A DNA stretch of 64,000 nucleotides from Streptomyces pyxinae (GCF_024756275.1 NZ_JANUGQ010000010.1:1-64000); one strand, 5' to 3'. Shown: positions 1 through 9,630, counted from the first letter of the stretch. A program made the numbers and translations. The notes: generated from the sequence alone by a model not told the origin.

Positions 1-124
1 CGTTTCGGTGCGAGCCGGGGCGCCGACCGGCCGGACCTGCCAGGGCCTCTCTCCCGGCCGGCCCCACACTGGACTCGGCCACGCCCGATCAGGGGGCGTG
101 ATCCGCTTATCAACCAAGGAGGAC

Positions 125-1525
125 ATGGTGAAGCCGCAATGCCTGCAGACCTGGCTGGAGACGGAACTGTCCCGCCTGTCCGACACGCACGAAGTGCCTG
201 GAGTGTCGGTCGCCCTGTCGTCTGGTGGTCACTCCGTGGAGGCCACCTGCGGGGTGCTCAACACACGGACTCGGATTGCCGTCACGCCCGACTCCCTTTT
301 CCAGATCCAGTCCATCACTAAGATCTTCACCACCGCCTTGGTCATGCAACTCGTCGACGAGGGTCTCGTACAGCTCGATCAGCCCATCGGGACCTACCTG
401 CCCGAGTTCCGTACTACCGACCCGGCAGCGAGTGAGAAAGTCACGGTCCGTCATCTCCTGACACACACTGGCGGTTTCGAGGGCGACTTGTGGCAACCCA
501 CCACCTCGGGCCCCGACGCCCTCGACCGGTTCGTACGCGATCTGGTGGCCCTGGCGCCGCAGCACAGCCGTCCGGGGCAACGCTTCTCCTACTGCAACGC
601 TGGTTTCGGCACCCTGGGCCGACTCGTCGAAGTTCTGCGCGGCACTACCTATGAGCAAGCCCTCAGGCATCACCTTGCCGAGCCGCTGGGCATCGACGAA
701 CTGGCCTTCTCGGCGGACCAGGCCTTGGCGTTTCGGACGGCGATCGGGCATGTGCGTCCCACACCATCCGGCCCACTGATCCCGGCGCGGCACTGGGCCC
801 TGATGCCCCCGTCGAACCCGGCCGCCGGCAATCAGCTGGCCATGTCCGCCCGTGGTCTCGTGCGGCTGGGGAACCTTTTCCTCTCCGGCGCGTCGGCGAA
901 CGGCGTTCGGATACTTTCCGAGCCTTCGGTGGCCCTCACGCTGCAACCACAAGTCCGGCACCGTCAATCATCGGTTGCCCCGACGCATCAGGGACTGGGG
1001 TGGCACCTACCGCAACCAGAAGTCGCCGAACACGGTGGCGGCTGTCCCGGCGTGGCCACCATGCTCCTCATCGTCCCTGACCAGAACCTCGCCGCAGTCG
1101 TTCTGACCAATGCGGACACCGGAGCGAAAGTCGCCCGACACCTGCTGGACTTGGTCCTCACCGAACTGGCCGGCATGCCGGCCGCTGCCTCCCTTCCCAC
1201 GCCCGGCGTCGAGGTCCGCGTGGCCGACCCAAGGCCGTTTTTGGGACGGTACTCCACCCGGCAGTCCCTGCTCGAGGTCACGCGCGACGGTGAAGGCCGG
1301 CTGTGGCTGACCAACGAGCCCCGGAACGAGAGCGTGACCATGGCCCGGCTGGCCGGCGCCACACCCGTGACGGCACGGCACGAGATCCGCCCGCTCGGTC
1401 CGGACCTCTTCGTGCTCATCGGCGCCGACGGACACGCGACCAGCTCGATCACCTTCCTCGAGCAAGACCAGGAGCGGCACTTCAGTGCCCTCATGACCAG
1501 CCGCGTGGCCCCCAGGGTCGAGTAG
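125..1525 (+). CDS. Serine hydrolase, beta-lactamase/DD-peptidase fold
   Basis: This is a 466-residue protein of the class C beta-lactamase / penicillin-binding-protein-like family (esterases, DD-peptidases). The catalytic S-x-x-K motif is seen as SITK at residues 63-66, the Y-x-N motif as YCN at 156-158, and an HGGG stretch near residue 303 fits the third active-site motif. No signal peptide is visible from the chosen start, so it is probably cytoplasmic. The frame is open further upstream, but ATG 125 follows a strong AAGGAGG ribosome-binding site, which decides the start. The C-terminal 100 residues look like an extra lipocalin-like domain, as in many esterases of this family. The substrate cannot be told. 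It appears monocistronic. Confidence 0.9.
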   Translation: MVKPQCLQTWLETELSRLSDTHEVPGVSVALSSGGHSVEATCGVLNTRTRIAVTPDSLFQIQSITKIFTTALVMQLVDEGLVQLDQPIGTYLPEFRTTDPAASEKVTVRHLLTHTGGFEGDLWQPTTSGPDALDRFVRDLVALAPQHSRPGQRFSYCNAGFGTLGRLVEVLRGTTYEQALRHHLAEPLGIDELAFSADQALAFRTAIGHVRPTPSGPLIPARHWALMPPSNPAAGNQLAMSARGLVRLGNLFLSGASANGVRILSEPSVALTLQPQVRHRQSSVAPTHQGLGWHLPQPEVAEHGGGCPGVATMLLIVPDQNLAAVVLTNADTGAKVARHLLDLVLTELAGMPAAASLPTPGVEVRVADPRPFLGRYSTRQSLLEVTRDGEGRLWLTNEPRNESVTMARLAGATPVTARHEIRPLGPDLFVLIGADGHATSSITFLEQDQERHFSALMTSRVAPRVE

Positions 1526-1796
1526 CGGGCCCTCCGGCCACAGGGGCCTCGCTCATGCCGCCGAGCCCCGGTTCGCGCTCCTACAGGGTGAACCGGATGC
1601 CGCGCCTCCAGCCAGCGCGATGGCGGGAGCCAGCACAGCGCTTCCGCTTCACAACGGTCGAAGTCCCTCTGGCCACCCTGCCAAGTTCAGCGACTGCCAC
1701 AGTGGGTGGGGAGCCGGCCGCCGCAGTGGGTGGGGGGCAGTGGGCGGCGAGGACCGTGGGCAGGCGCGGGTAGCGCATGATGTGGCGGACTTCGGG

Positions 1797-2156
1797 TCAC
1801 ATCGGGAGTTCGCCGCCGAAGCCTTGGGCGAGTTCGATGCGGTGGCACACGGGCTGGGGCACGTGCCGCTCAGGGGGGAAGTCGTTCAGTCGGTCGGCCC
1901 GGTGGATCCGGACCGGGGTCCGGGCGGCGTCCCGCAGCCGCTCCAGCCGGTACCCGGGCGCCGGCTCCGGCCGGGCGGCCGGGCGCGCAGCGGCCACAGC
2001 GGCGGCTGCGGCCTCGGCCTGCCGGCGGGTGATCTCCTCCCTCACCCGGGTCAGGGACAGCTCCAGGCAGAGCTCCACCACCAGCAGCCGCTCCAGATCA
2101 GGAGGCAGATCCGGAGCACCGCCTCGATCCCGCCGAGAACCGCCCGGCCAGCTCAT
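1797..2156 (-). CDS. Small hypothetical protein, DUF6233-like
   Basis: A 119-residue minus-strand frame whose N-terminus (LPPDLERLL, then a helical Arg/Ala-rich stretch with TRVREEI) reads like the short streptomycete proteins of the DUF6233 type. The middle part (YRLERLRD, then VRIHRAD) also fits that family as I remember it. The frame stops soon after where relatives usually carry a Cys-rich C-terminal tail, so it may be truncated. Function is unknown. Two plus-strand open frames over the same bases have poor composition and are taken as shadows. Family assignment is from memory and only moderately sure. Confidence 0.45.
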   Translation of the reverse strand: MSWPGGSRRDRGGAPDLPPDLERLLVVELCLELSLTRVREEITRRQAEAAAAAVAAARPAARPEPAPGYRLERLRDAARTPVRIHRADRLNDFPPERHVPQPVCHRIELAQGFGGELPM

Positions 2157-3388
2157 CCATACCCGACCGGTGGGAGCCCGTCGGACAGTTCATGACCGGC
2201 TACCAGTGGTCGCTGGACGCCTCCGCCCTGGTGGACGCGGCCGACGCGCTGCACTGTGACGAGTTCGCGTTCGGCACCTCCTACAACAGCGGCGGCGTGT
2301 CGTCCGCTGAGGGGGGTCTGAACCCCGCTCTGCTCCCGGGCGGGACCACACTGACGGGTGCGGCGTGCATCGGCACCTACGCGAAGAAGCTCGGCAGCAT
2401 GGTCCACCTGTTCTCGCTGAACGGCACCGGGGAGTCCATAGGCGACCACTTCGCGACGTTCATGCGGGACATGCGGATCATGGACAAGGATCCGTACTGG
2501 CTGGACACGTGGATGGACGACGGTGGCACCTGCGCGTACGGCACCGACGGCGGTCAGCCGGTGATCTGCAAGCCGGCCGCGAGGTAGGCTCTCCGGTCTC
2601 AGCGGCGTCGGCCCCCGCCCTGCGATCAGGGCAGGGGCCGGTCTGGTCCACGCGGAGTGGTCAGGCCGGGCGATGAGGACGCCGGGAAGGTCGCCGGCTT
2701 TCGCGGCGTCCCGGTCGACGGCCACGCCCGTGTAGGCGCCCACGGCGGTGAAGACCGGCTCGGGCAGGCGCTCACCGTGCTCCTTGAAGTACGCGGCGAC
2801 CTCTGCCTCGCTGGCCTCGGGCATCGACGGGTACACCGCGCCCGCGGCGCTGAGGGAAGCATCGAGAGCCGAGCCCTGCCCGGTGTCGGTACCGAAGTCA
2901 GACCGGTACGCGCAGGTATCGACCGCGTGGATGATCAGGGCCGGGGGGCTGGAACGGTTGGCCGTCAGGCACAGGATCTCTTCGCCCTGGCCGGGGAGCA
3001 TCGACTCGACCTTGCCCTGGTAGCCGGTCACCCAGGTTGCCATGCCCCAGTCCTCCAGCACGTACGTCCACTCACCACACGTGCCGTACATGGCACGGTT
3101 GAGGTGAAGGGAGGGCATGCACGGGACGCGCGCGGCCAGCTCGTCCAGGTCGGCACCCAGGCTGATGAGAAACTCATCCGTATCCACGCCCCGGGCCAGG
3201 GTCGGCGAGATGCCGCCGGGCATGCCGGGCACGGCCGGTGAAGGGCTGTGGTGGTGCGCGCCTATCCACACGATGCCGTCTCTTATGTCGGTCAGACTAT
3301 CGGCCTGGCACCGGCGACGGTACGCGGCCGAGGAGTTGACGGTGCTGAAGGCCCACTTGGTCCTGATCCCCGCAAGCGAAGGTGGCAA
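2153..3388 (-). CDS. Hypothetical protein, DUF6461-like, ends uncertain
   Basis: The minus-strand frame between about 3300 and 2640 reads as a well-formed soluble protein with patches such as DGIVWIGAHHHS, ARGVDTDEFL, CGEWTYVLEDWGMATW and GSALDASLSAAGAVYPSMPE. This pattern resembles streptomycete DUF6461-type proteins of unknown function. The first codons are unclear: the longest frame begins at a TTG at 3388 with no clear ribosome-binding site. At the 3' end the frame continues to 2153 through bases that code on the other strand, so the natural stop, expected near 2600, seems lost or frameshifted. I would treat it as a decaying or mis-terminated gene. Family assignment is from memory. Confidence 0.5.
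   Translation of the reverse strand: MPPSLAGIRTKWAFSTVNSSAAYRRRCQADSLTDIRDGIVWIGAHHHSPSPAVPGMPGGISPTLARGVDTDEFLISLGADLDELAARVPCMPSLHLNRAMYGTCGEWTYVLEDWGMATWVTGYQGKVESMLPGQGEEILCLTANRSSPPALIIHAVDTCAYRSDFGTDTGQGSALDASLSAAGAVYPSMPEASEAEVAAYFKEHGERLPEPVFTAVGAYTGVAVDRDAAKAGDLPGVLIARPDHSAWTRPAPALIAGRGPTPLRPESLPRGRLADHRLTAVGAVRAGATVVHPRVQPVRILVHDPHVPHERREVVAYGLPGAVQREQVDHAAELLRVGADARRTRQCGPAREQSGVQTPLSGRHAAAVVGGAERELVTVQRVGRVHQGGGVQRPLVAGHELSDGLPPVGYG
2192..2587 (+). CDS. Hypothetical protein, possibly 5'-truncated
   Basis: A 131-residue frame that I do not recognise. Its composition is protein-like (many Asp, Trp, Tyr, Asn and Met) and almost every codon ends in G or C, unlike the shadow frames nearby. 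No good ribosome-binding site precedes ATG 2192, and the same frame stays open and plausible for some codons upstream, so the true start or a lost N-terminus lies further left. It runs against the 3' part of the minus-strand frame ending at 2153, and both cannot be coding over the whole overlap. No signal peptide, membrane segment or catalytic motif is visible. Confidence 0.5.
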   Translation: MTGYQWSLDASALVDAADALHCDEFAFGTSYNSGGVSSAEGGLNPALLPGGTTLTGAACIGTYAKKLGSMVHLFSLNGTGESIGDHFATFMRDMRIMDKDPYWLDTWMDDGGTCAYGTDGGQPVICKPAAR

Positions 3389-4032
3389 CGCGGCGGGCGG
3401 CGTGGGCGGGAGAGGCGGCGGCCGGGCTGGTACGGGTACGCGGTCCGGGCAGACGTACCTGGACGTCTACCGCTGCTTCTGGCTCTGCGGCGCAGCGGCG
3501 CGGGTGAGCGCCGGCCCGGTGGGCGCGGTGGCGGACGCCGGGCCGGCGTCGGCCGGCTGGGCATCGGGACCGGGCCGGGCGCCGGAATCCGCAGGGCGCG
3601 GACGACTCGTACGGTCGGCCGGCTCGTCGACGACCGTACCGACTCGGGCTTGCTCCAGGCGCGTTTTCACCGCCCAGGCCGACCACTGCGGGCACACGGT
3701 GAGCCAGCCGGTGCCTGCGTCATGGCCGACCGAGCCGGGACGTGCACGGCCGGCTCCTGGGCGACGGCCGCCCACCGCTCTCACGGCGAGGCGCCTGCGG
3801 CTCGGGGCCATGACCATGCCGCGCCCGGTCGTGGCCCGGCCGAGCGCCATACCCGACCCGAGCGGCTCACAGCCTTCCGCGCCCTGCGCCTGTACCGGCG
3901 TGTCGCTTCGGTTTCGCATGAGCGAACCGCTGCCCGGGCGCCCCGCGTCGCCTGGCCGGTTCCGGCTTCGGGCGGGAACCGGCCGGGCCCACTGTCCGCA
4001 GCCGGGCCCTCTGGGCGGACTACCGTGACCGC
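3389..4032. other. Non-coding stretch, no convincing gene
   Basis: About 640 bases between the DUF6461-like gene and the VOC gene. Several open frames cross it on both strands, but they are Arg/Pro/Gly-rich, lack ribosome-binding sites and match no family I know. One minus-strand frame (3467-3919) has a short protein-like patch around WSAWAVKTRLEQAR and could be a gene remnant, but this is weak. No terminator or repeat stands out. Confidence 0.4.
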
Positions 4033-4467
4033 ATGGAACAGCGCATCACTCTGGTCACGCCAGGAGTCCGCGATCTCGCTCGCGCCAAGGGCTTCTACGA
4101 AGCTCTGGGCTGGCAGGGGCAAGAAGTCGAGGGAACTGTCTTCTTCCAGGCGGGCGGCCTGGGGCTCGTCCTGTGGGATCGGGACGAACTCGCGGAGGAC
4201 TGCGGTCTGGAGCCCGGACCGGCGACCGGTTACGGCGGGATCGCCCTGGCACACAACGTGCGGTCCGAGGCGGAGGTCGATGCCCTGCTCGCGGTGGCGG
4301 AGCGGGCCGGCGGGACCGTCACCAGACCCGCGGCCGTCAACGCCATCGGGTTCTACTCCAGCACCTTCACCGACCCGGAAGGCCACGCCTGGGAGATCGC
4401 GCACAACTCCGGGTTCCCCCTCGCCGAGGACGGCTCGATCACGCTTCCCGACTTCGGCAGCCGATAG
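4033..4467 (+). CDS. VOC (glyoxalase/bleomycin-resistance fold) protein
   Basis: A 144-residue protein of the vicinal oxygen chelate superfamily. The first beta-alpha-beta-beta-beta unit starts with ITLVTPGVRDLARAKGFYEALGW, whose pattern is characteristic, and the second ends with the usual strand containing FTDPEGHAWEIAHN. Such proteins bind a metal or small hydrophobic molecule and act as dioxygenases, lyases or resistance sequestration proteins; the exact substrate cannot be read from sequence. It appears monocistronic and starts at an ATG shortly after the preceding gap. It is a full-length single-domain member. Confidence 0.93.
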   Translation: MEQRITLVTPGVRDLARAKGFYEALGWQGQEVEGTVFFQAGGLGLVLWDRDELAEDCGLEPGPATGYGGIALAHNVRSEAEVDALLAVAERAGGTVTRPAAVNAIGFYSSTFTDPEGHAWEIAHNSGFPLAEDGSITLPDFGSR

Positions 4468-4855
4468 GCCGGGCACCCGGCACCGGTCCAGGCCCCCCGT
4501 CAGCGCCGGGAACACCTCATCCGGGCCGAAGGCGCCAGCCCCCACCAGGAGCGGACCGTGGCGGCGGCCGCCTCGACGACCGGGCTACCGGTGTCCACCG
4601 GTCCACCGGCCCGGACAGCTCCTCCAGCGCATACGCGTCCGGCTCCCGCCCGAACGCCGCCGCGATACCGGCGGCAGCCCGGGGCGCACCGCGCCGACCG
4701 TCCGGGACCGCTCGCTCATCGAACCGGACTTGGTCCAGGGCCGGACCGACCCGGCCAGGCCCGGCCATGACCGGCAACGCTCCCCCGGAGTGCGCGACCC
4801 CGGGCTTTCGGGGGGCGGGCGGGGCGGCGCCGGAGTCCGTCGCCGCGGTCACTCA
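4468..4855. other. Intergenic gap between convergent genes
   Basis: About 390 bases between the VOC gene and the stop of the LAL regulator. A minus-strand frame (4517-4852) contains a faintly protein-like patch (FGREPDAYALEELSGPVD) that may be a decayed gene, but nothing else supports coding. I see no strong terminator hairpin or repeat. Confidence 0.35.
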
Positions 4856-7768
4856 TCACGCCTCGTCGGGTACGGGCCGAGGCCGATCGCGCGGCGCGAT
4901 GGCGACGACCTCCGTGCGCGAGCGAACCCGCAGCTTGCGCAGGACGTTCGCCACATGCTGCTCCACGGTCCGCACCGACAGGAACAGTGCCTCTCCGATC
5001 TCGCGGTTGGTGTGCCCGTCCGCGAGCAGGCGGGCCACGTCGTGTTCGCGGGGGGACAGTTCGTCCCCGTAGCCGCGGCGGCCCCGCCGGGACGGGGTGA
5101 CGGCGCCCGTGGAGCGGAAGGCGTGGCGGCAGCGGGCGGCGTCCCGGGGCGCCCCCAGCGCGGCGAAGGCATCAGCCAGGACACCGAGGGCGCCCGCTGC
5201 CTCGGTGTCACCCTGATCGAGGCGGCAGTGCGACAGGCGTTCGGCCGTCAGGGCCGCCGGGTACGGCGCGGGGAGCCGCTCGTACTGTGCCCGGGCCTGC
5301 TCGAAGGACCGGGCGGCCGCCTCCGGTTCGCCCTCGTGGGCCATGACGATCCCCCGGGCGTGTGCCAGGGCGGCGCGGGCCATCGGCGCGGCCAAGGCGC
5401 TGGTCTCCCGGTCCAGCTCGGCGAGCAGCGCGTGCGCCGAGGCGGGGCGGCCGGCCCGGCAGTACGCCTCGGCCGCCACCGGGATGAGGTCACCCGCCCA
5501 GGCCCAGACTCCCTTGGTCCGCAGCAGTTCCAGGCCCCGATCGGCTTCGGCGGCCGCCGGCCCGGCGGCGTCCTGGGCCAGCAGCACGCCGGCCATCCCG
5601 CCGTGCGCGGCGATCGCCACCGGCGTGACCGCGTTGTCCGCCTGGTGTACTCCGGTCGCCGCCCAGTACCCGGCGGCGCGCTCCCAGGCGCCCCGGGCCG
5701 CCGCGAGCAGGCCGAGAACCAGGGACAGTTCACTGGCCACCGGCAGCAGGTCCCGGTACTCCTCCCGCAGCGCCGTCGCACGCTGCTCCAAGCCGTTCCA
5801 GGCGCCCTCCAGCCAGTCGACGTGCATGCCGGTCGTTCTCGCGGTGCTCACCACGTACGGGCTTCCGGAGCCGGCCGCGAGCCGCGAGCCGCGCCGCAGC
5901 AGGCTGCGGGCCCAGCGGTGGTGCCCGGTCCAGGCGCCCGCGTCGGCGGCGTTGCAGTAGAGCCGGGCCAGCTGGCGCCGTTCCTCGGGTGTGCCGGCGT
6001 CCGCCGGCAGGTCGTCGAGCACCGCCCAGGCACCGCGATCGCCGGTGTGCAGCCGGGAGCAGAGGTTGTTGGCCGTCAGTGTCAGCCGCAGCCGTGGATC
6101 GTCCGTGGCGCTGATGAGGGCCTCCACCCGGTCGAGCCACGGCAGATGCGTACGCAGCGGTGTCGCACCGATGAAGGGCAGGGCGAGGACCGCCATGCCC
6201 CGCGCCGCGAGGTCCGGCCGGTGTCCGAGACCGGTGAGCGCCACCTCGATCTCCACGCGCGCGGCCTCGAGTCCGTCGGCCTGCCGGACCAGCAGCAGTC
6301 CGAGTCCGAGCCGGATCTCGGCGGCCAGTGCCGGGGAGAGGCGGCCGTCGGCGAGCAGGCCCTCCAGGGTGCCGAGCACCTCGGTCTGGGAGACGCCGTT
6401 GGCGGCCACGGCGCCGAGCTTCGCCGCCAGCCGGTCCACATCGGAGGTCGCGAGGCCGAGGTCCGGCGCTGCCAGCAGGGCCTGCAGCAGCCCGATCGCG
6501 GTGGCCGGGTCGCCGGCGTCGATCGCCCGGTCGGCGGCGGCCTCGCCGAACCGCAGGGCGCCGGCCGGGTCGCCCGCCCTGCGGCTGTGCTCGGAGAGCC
6601 GCGCCCAGGGTTCGGGCCGCTGCCCGAGCAGTGCGCGCACCGCCCGGCGGTGCATCTCCTGCCGGCGCGGCCCCGGAATCGTCCCGTAAACCGCCCGCTG
6701 TGCGAGGTCGTGCCGGAAGCCGTAGCAGAATCCGGCGGTCTCGATCAGTGCGGCCCGTTCCAGGGCGAGGTCCAGCGCGCGCCCGCCCCGCGCGGCGTCC
6801 AGACCGGCGACGGCGGCGAGCACGCCGGCCGGCACGGGCTCCGCCAGTACCGCCGCGGCCTCGGTGACCCGCCGGGCGGCCGGTGAAAGCGCCCCGAGGC
6901 GTTCGGCCGCCATCTCCCGCGACGAGGCGGGCACTCCGGCGGCGTCGAGCAGCCTTCGCGCCGCCGCCTCATCCGCCGAGGCGACCTCCCCCGTGTCGCG
7001 CAGCGCGTCCACGGTCTCCGCCACGAGCAGCGGTACACCGGCCGTGCACCGGTGCAGCGAGGCCGCGAACTCCGCGGACACATCCGGCTCCCCGAGCAGC
7101 GCCGCCGCCAAACGCCGCACGTCACCGGCGTCCAGCGGGTCGAGCCGGACGCGGATACTCGTCCGGCCCGGCGCCGGCCGGTGCGCGCGGCCCAGTGGCG
7201 TGCCGCCGGGCGACTCTTCCGGCCGGTACGTCACCAGTACCACCGTTTGCGGCGGCGGGTCACTCATGAGATACCGCAGCAGACGCCGGGAGCCGTCGTC
7301 GGCCCACTGCAGATCCTCCGCCACCAGCACCAGCGGACCGAGCAGGGCGAGCAGCCGGCGTACGGCGCGGAAGAGACGGTGCGCCTCGCCGCGGCTGTCA
7401 CCGGCGGGTTCGGGCGGCGGCGGCAGCTGCGGTACGAGTTCCGGCAAGTGGCGGCCCAGGACGCCGAACAGGGGGCTGTGCCGCACCGCGGCCGGCAGCC
7501 GGTTCTCCGCGCTCAGCAGGGCTTCGACGACGACACCGTACGGGAACGGCTCCCGCGACGCCTGGCAGCGTCCCGCGAGGACGCGGTGCCCGGCCAGTTC
7601 GGGGCGCGCCAGGAACTCTTCGATCAGCCGTGTCTTGCCGACTCCCGCCTCGCCTTCGAGGAGGAGCACGGCGGGCGGGGACTGCGCGGCCGACACCAGT
7701 GCGTCCAGCTCCGCGGCCCGGCCGACGAGGACCGGCGAGCCGGTTCCGGCCACGATCCTGGAACCCAT
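4856..7768 (-). CDS. LAL-type LuxR regulator with AAA ATPase domain
   Basis: A 970-residue large ATP-binding LuxR-family (LAL) transcription regulator. The N-terminal AAA domain has a Walker A motif GEAGVGKT at residues 39-46 and a Walker B region LVLVAED at about 146-152 followed by LQWAD. The middle is a long helical, TPR-like region rich in Ala and Leu. The C-terminal 65 residues are a LuxR helix-turn-helix (LSPREHDVARLLADG, then NREIG and VRTVEQHV). Known LALs respond to nucleotides or inducers and activate catabolic or antibiotic genes. It is divergent from the secreted subtilase at 8047 with 278 bases between, so it may control that gene; this is inference. Start ATG 7768 leaves a short N-terminus before the P-loop, as is usual. 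Confidence 0.93.
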   Translation of the reverse strand: MGSRIVAGTGSPVLVGRAAELDALVSAAQSPPAVLLLEGEAGVGKTRLIEEFLARPELAGHRVLAGRCQASREPFPYGVVVEALLSAENRLPAAVRHSPLFGVLGRHLPELVPQLPPPPEPAGDSRGEAHRLFRAVRRLLALLGPLVLVAEDLQWADDGSRRLLRYLMSDPPPQTVVLVTYRPEESPGGTPLGRAHRPAPGRTSIRVRLDPLDAGDVRRLAAALLGEPDVSAEFAASLHRCTAGVPLLVAETVDALRDTGEVASADEAAARRLLDAAGVPASSREMAAERLGALSPAARRVTEAAAVLAEPVPAGVLAAVAGLDAARGGRALDLALERAALIETAGFCYGFRHDLAQRAVYGTIPGPRRQEMHRRAVRALLGQRPEPWARLSEHSRRAGDPAGALRFGEAAADRAIDAGDPATAIGLLQALLAAPDLGLATSDVDRLAAKLGAVAANGVSQTEVLGTLEGLLADGRLSPALAAEIRLGLGLLLVRQADGLEAARVEIEVALTGLGHRPDLAARGMAVLALPFIGATPLRTHLPWLDRVEALISATDDPRLRLTLTANNLCSRLHTGDRGAWAVLDDLPADAGTPEERRQLARLYCNAADAGAWTGHHRWARSLLRRGSRLAAGSGSPYVVSTARTTGMHVDWLEGAWNGLEQRATALREEYRDLLPVASELSLVLGLLAAARGAWERAAGYWAATGVHQADNAVTPVAIAAHGGMAGVLLAQDAAGPAAAEADRGLELLRTKGVWAWAGDLIPVAAEAYCRAGRPASAHALLAELDRETSALAAPMARAALAHARGIVMAHEGEPEAAARSFEQARAQYERLPAPYPAALTAERLSHCRLDQGDTEAAGALGVLADAFAALGAPRDAARCRHAFRSTGAVTPSRRGRRGYGDELSPREHDVARLLADGHTNREIGEALFLSVRTVEQHVANVLRKLRVRSRTEVVAIAPRDRPRPVPDEA

Positions 7769-8046
7769 CGTCAGCCCCCGATCCGGTCCGCCGAGCCCGC
7801 CGCCGCGCCGTCCGGCCCGTCCGGCCCGAGTGGACCGGAGTCTAGATCGGCCCCGCGGCGAGCGGAACCCGCGCGACCGCTCCGGAAGGTGGCCGGCCGC
7901 ATTGGTCGGGTGACACTACGGATCGATACCCCGCTTGTTCACCTGGCGAGCCGCGCCCGACAGTGAGCCGTCGGTGGCGAGCGTCCACCGTCCGCGGCGC
8001 GGATCCCGCGCCGTGATCCCTCTGAGCGGACAGGTGGAGCAAGAGC

Positions 8047-9579
8047 ATGCGCAGACTCCTCGTCGCGGCCGCGACGATATCCCTCGGCCTCGGACTCGGC
8101 CTTGAGGCGCCGGCCGTCGCGGCCCGGCCCGAAGGAACCGTGATCCCGGCCCGGGAGCACTACGGCGAGCAGTACATCGTGGTGCTCAAGGACGCCGGGG
8201 CGATCGCCGAGTCCTCGGCCCTCGCCCGGCGCTACGGCGGTGAGGTCCGCTCGACCTACAGCCGGGCGCTGCGCGGCTTCTCCGCGCGGAGCCTGACCGG
8301 GCAGCAGGCGCGGCGGCTGGCGGCCGATCCCGCGGTGGCCGCCGTCTACGAAGACGGCACCACGCGTGCCGCCGGTACGCAGTCCAACCCGACGTGGGGG
8401 CTGGACCGCATCGACCAGAAGGCCCTGCCCCTGAACAAGTCCTACACCTACCCGAACACCGGTGGGGGCGTCACCGCCTATGTCCTCGACAGCGGGATCA
8501 AGCCGGACAACCCCGAGTACGAAGGGCGGGCCTCGATCGGCAAGGACTTCGTCGGCAGCGGCGGCTCCGACTGCTTCGGCCACGGCACGCACGTCACGGG
8601 CACGATCGGCAGCCGGACTTACGGCGTGGCCAAGAAGGCGAAGCTCGTCGCCCTGAAGGTCATCGGCGGGACCTGCCAGGGCACCGGACCGGACTCCGCG
8701 ACGGTGGACGCCATCGAGTGGGTGACGGCCAACGCCGTCAAGCCCGCCGTGGCGAACATGAGCCTGACCATGGACCAGGTCGGGGTCGGGGACGAGGCGC
8801 TCAAGCGGTCCGTCGCGGCCGGCGTCGTCTACGCGGTGGCCTCCGGTAACAGCGGCACCGACGCCTGCGGCACCAGCCCGGCGCGCGTACCGGAGGCCAT
8901 CACGGTCAACGCCTCCGACAACACGGACACTCGCGCGTCCTTCTCGAACTACGGCCGCTGCACCGACCTCTTCGCCCCGGGCAACAACATCACCTCGCTC
9001 GGGCTCAACAACGGCAGTACGTCGAACATGAGCGGTACGTCGATGGCCACGCCGCACGTGGCCGGCGCGGCCGCGCTCTACCTGGCGGCCAACCCCGGAG
9101 CCACTCCGCAGGCGACACGGAACGCGTTGGTCGGGGGTGCCACCGACGGGGCGATCAAGAACGCCGGGAGCAACTCGCCCAACAAGCTGCTCAACGTGTC
9201 GTTCATCGGCGGCGGCACCCCGCCCGCGAAGTGCGGTGCGAAGTCGAACACCACTCCGGTGGCCATCCCCGACGCCGGGGAGGCGGTCTCCCGTTCGGTC
9301 ACCCAGGAGGGCTGCGAGGGCAAGGCGCCGGCGGCACTGCCGGTGAAGGTGGACATCAGCCACAGCCACACCGCCGACCTGGCGGTCGAACTGGTCGGCC
9401 CGAGCGGCGCCGTCTTCATCCTGAGGAAGGCCGGCGGCGTCGGTTCGTCCTCGGGCATCCACACCACCTACACCGTGGACGCCTCGACGGAGCCCGCGAA
9501 CGGCACCTGGACGCTGCGGGTGCGAGACGTCTACCGGTTCGACACCGGCACCCTCGACGCCTTCACCCTCGCCTTCTGA
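8047..9579 (+). CDS. Secreted subtilisin-like (S8) protease with P domain
   Basis: A 510-residue preproprotease. Residues 1-26 form a Sec signal peptide ending in APAVAA. An I9 inhibitor propeptide (about 40-107, YIVVLKD) is followed by the S8 catalytic domain with Asp148 (VLDSG), His179 (GHGTHV), the oxyanion Asn268 (ASGNSG) and Ser332 (SGTSMATPHVAG). The arrangement is of the proteinase K type. After a short Gly/Pro linker, residues from about 400 to the end form a proprotein-convertase P domain (ISHSHTADLAVELVGPSG and a terminal jelly-roll pattern). A GGTGGAG ribosome-binding site precedes ATG 8047. The enzyme should be exported, self-activate and degrade protein outside the cell. Tandem hairpins follow the stop. 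Confidence 0.96.
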   Translation: MRRLLVAAATISLGLGLGLEAPAVAARPEGTVIPAREHYGEQYIVVLKDAGAIAESSALARRYGGEVRSTYSRALRGFSARSLTGQQARRLAADPAVAAVYEDGTTRAAGTQSNPTWGLDRIDQKALPLNKSYTYPNTGGGVTAYVLDSGIKPDNPEYEGRASIGKDFVGSGGSDCFGHGTHVTGTIGSRTYGVAKKAKLVALKVIGGTCQGTGPDSATVDAIEWVTANAVKPAVANMSLTMDQVGVGDEALKRSVAAGVVYAVASGNSGTDACGTSPARVPEAITVNASDNTDTRASFSNYGRCTDLFAPGNNITSLGLNNGSTSNMSGTSMATPHVAGAAALYLAANPGATPQATRNALVGGATDGAIKNAGSNSPNKLLNVSFIGGGTPPAKCGAKSNTTPVAIPDAGEAVSRSVTQEGCEGKAPAALPVKVDISHSHTADLAVELVGPSGAVFILRKAGGVGSSSGIHTTYTVDASTEPANGTWTLRVRDVYRFDTGTLDAFTLAF

Positions 9580-9595
9580 TCCGTGGGACGGGTCC

Positions 9596-9622
9596 GGGGA
9601 GGCCGCGCCACGCGGCCTCCCC
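9596..9622 (+). terminator. Hairpin terminator after the subtilase
   Basis: A perfect 12-bp inverted repeat, GGGGAGGCCGCG at 9596-9607 and CGCGGCCTCCCC at 9611-9622, with a 3-base loop. It starts 17 bases after the subtilase stop. There is no U-tract, as is common for streptomycete terminators. Confidence 0.85.
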
Positions 9623-9630
9623 GGCAGAGC

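Noticed and set aside
3248..6886. A 1212-codon plus-strand open frame
   Set aside because: It runs antisense through the LAL regulator, has Arg/Gly/Pro-rich shadow composition and no ribosome-binding site; the minus-strand protein has clear domains.
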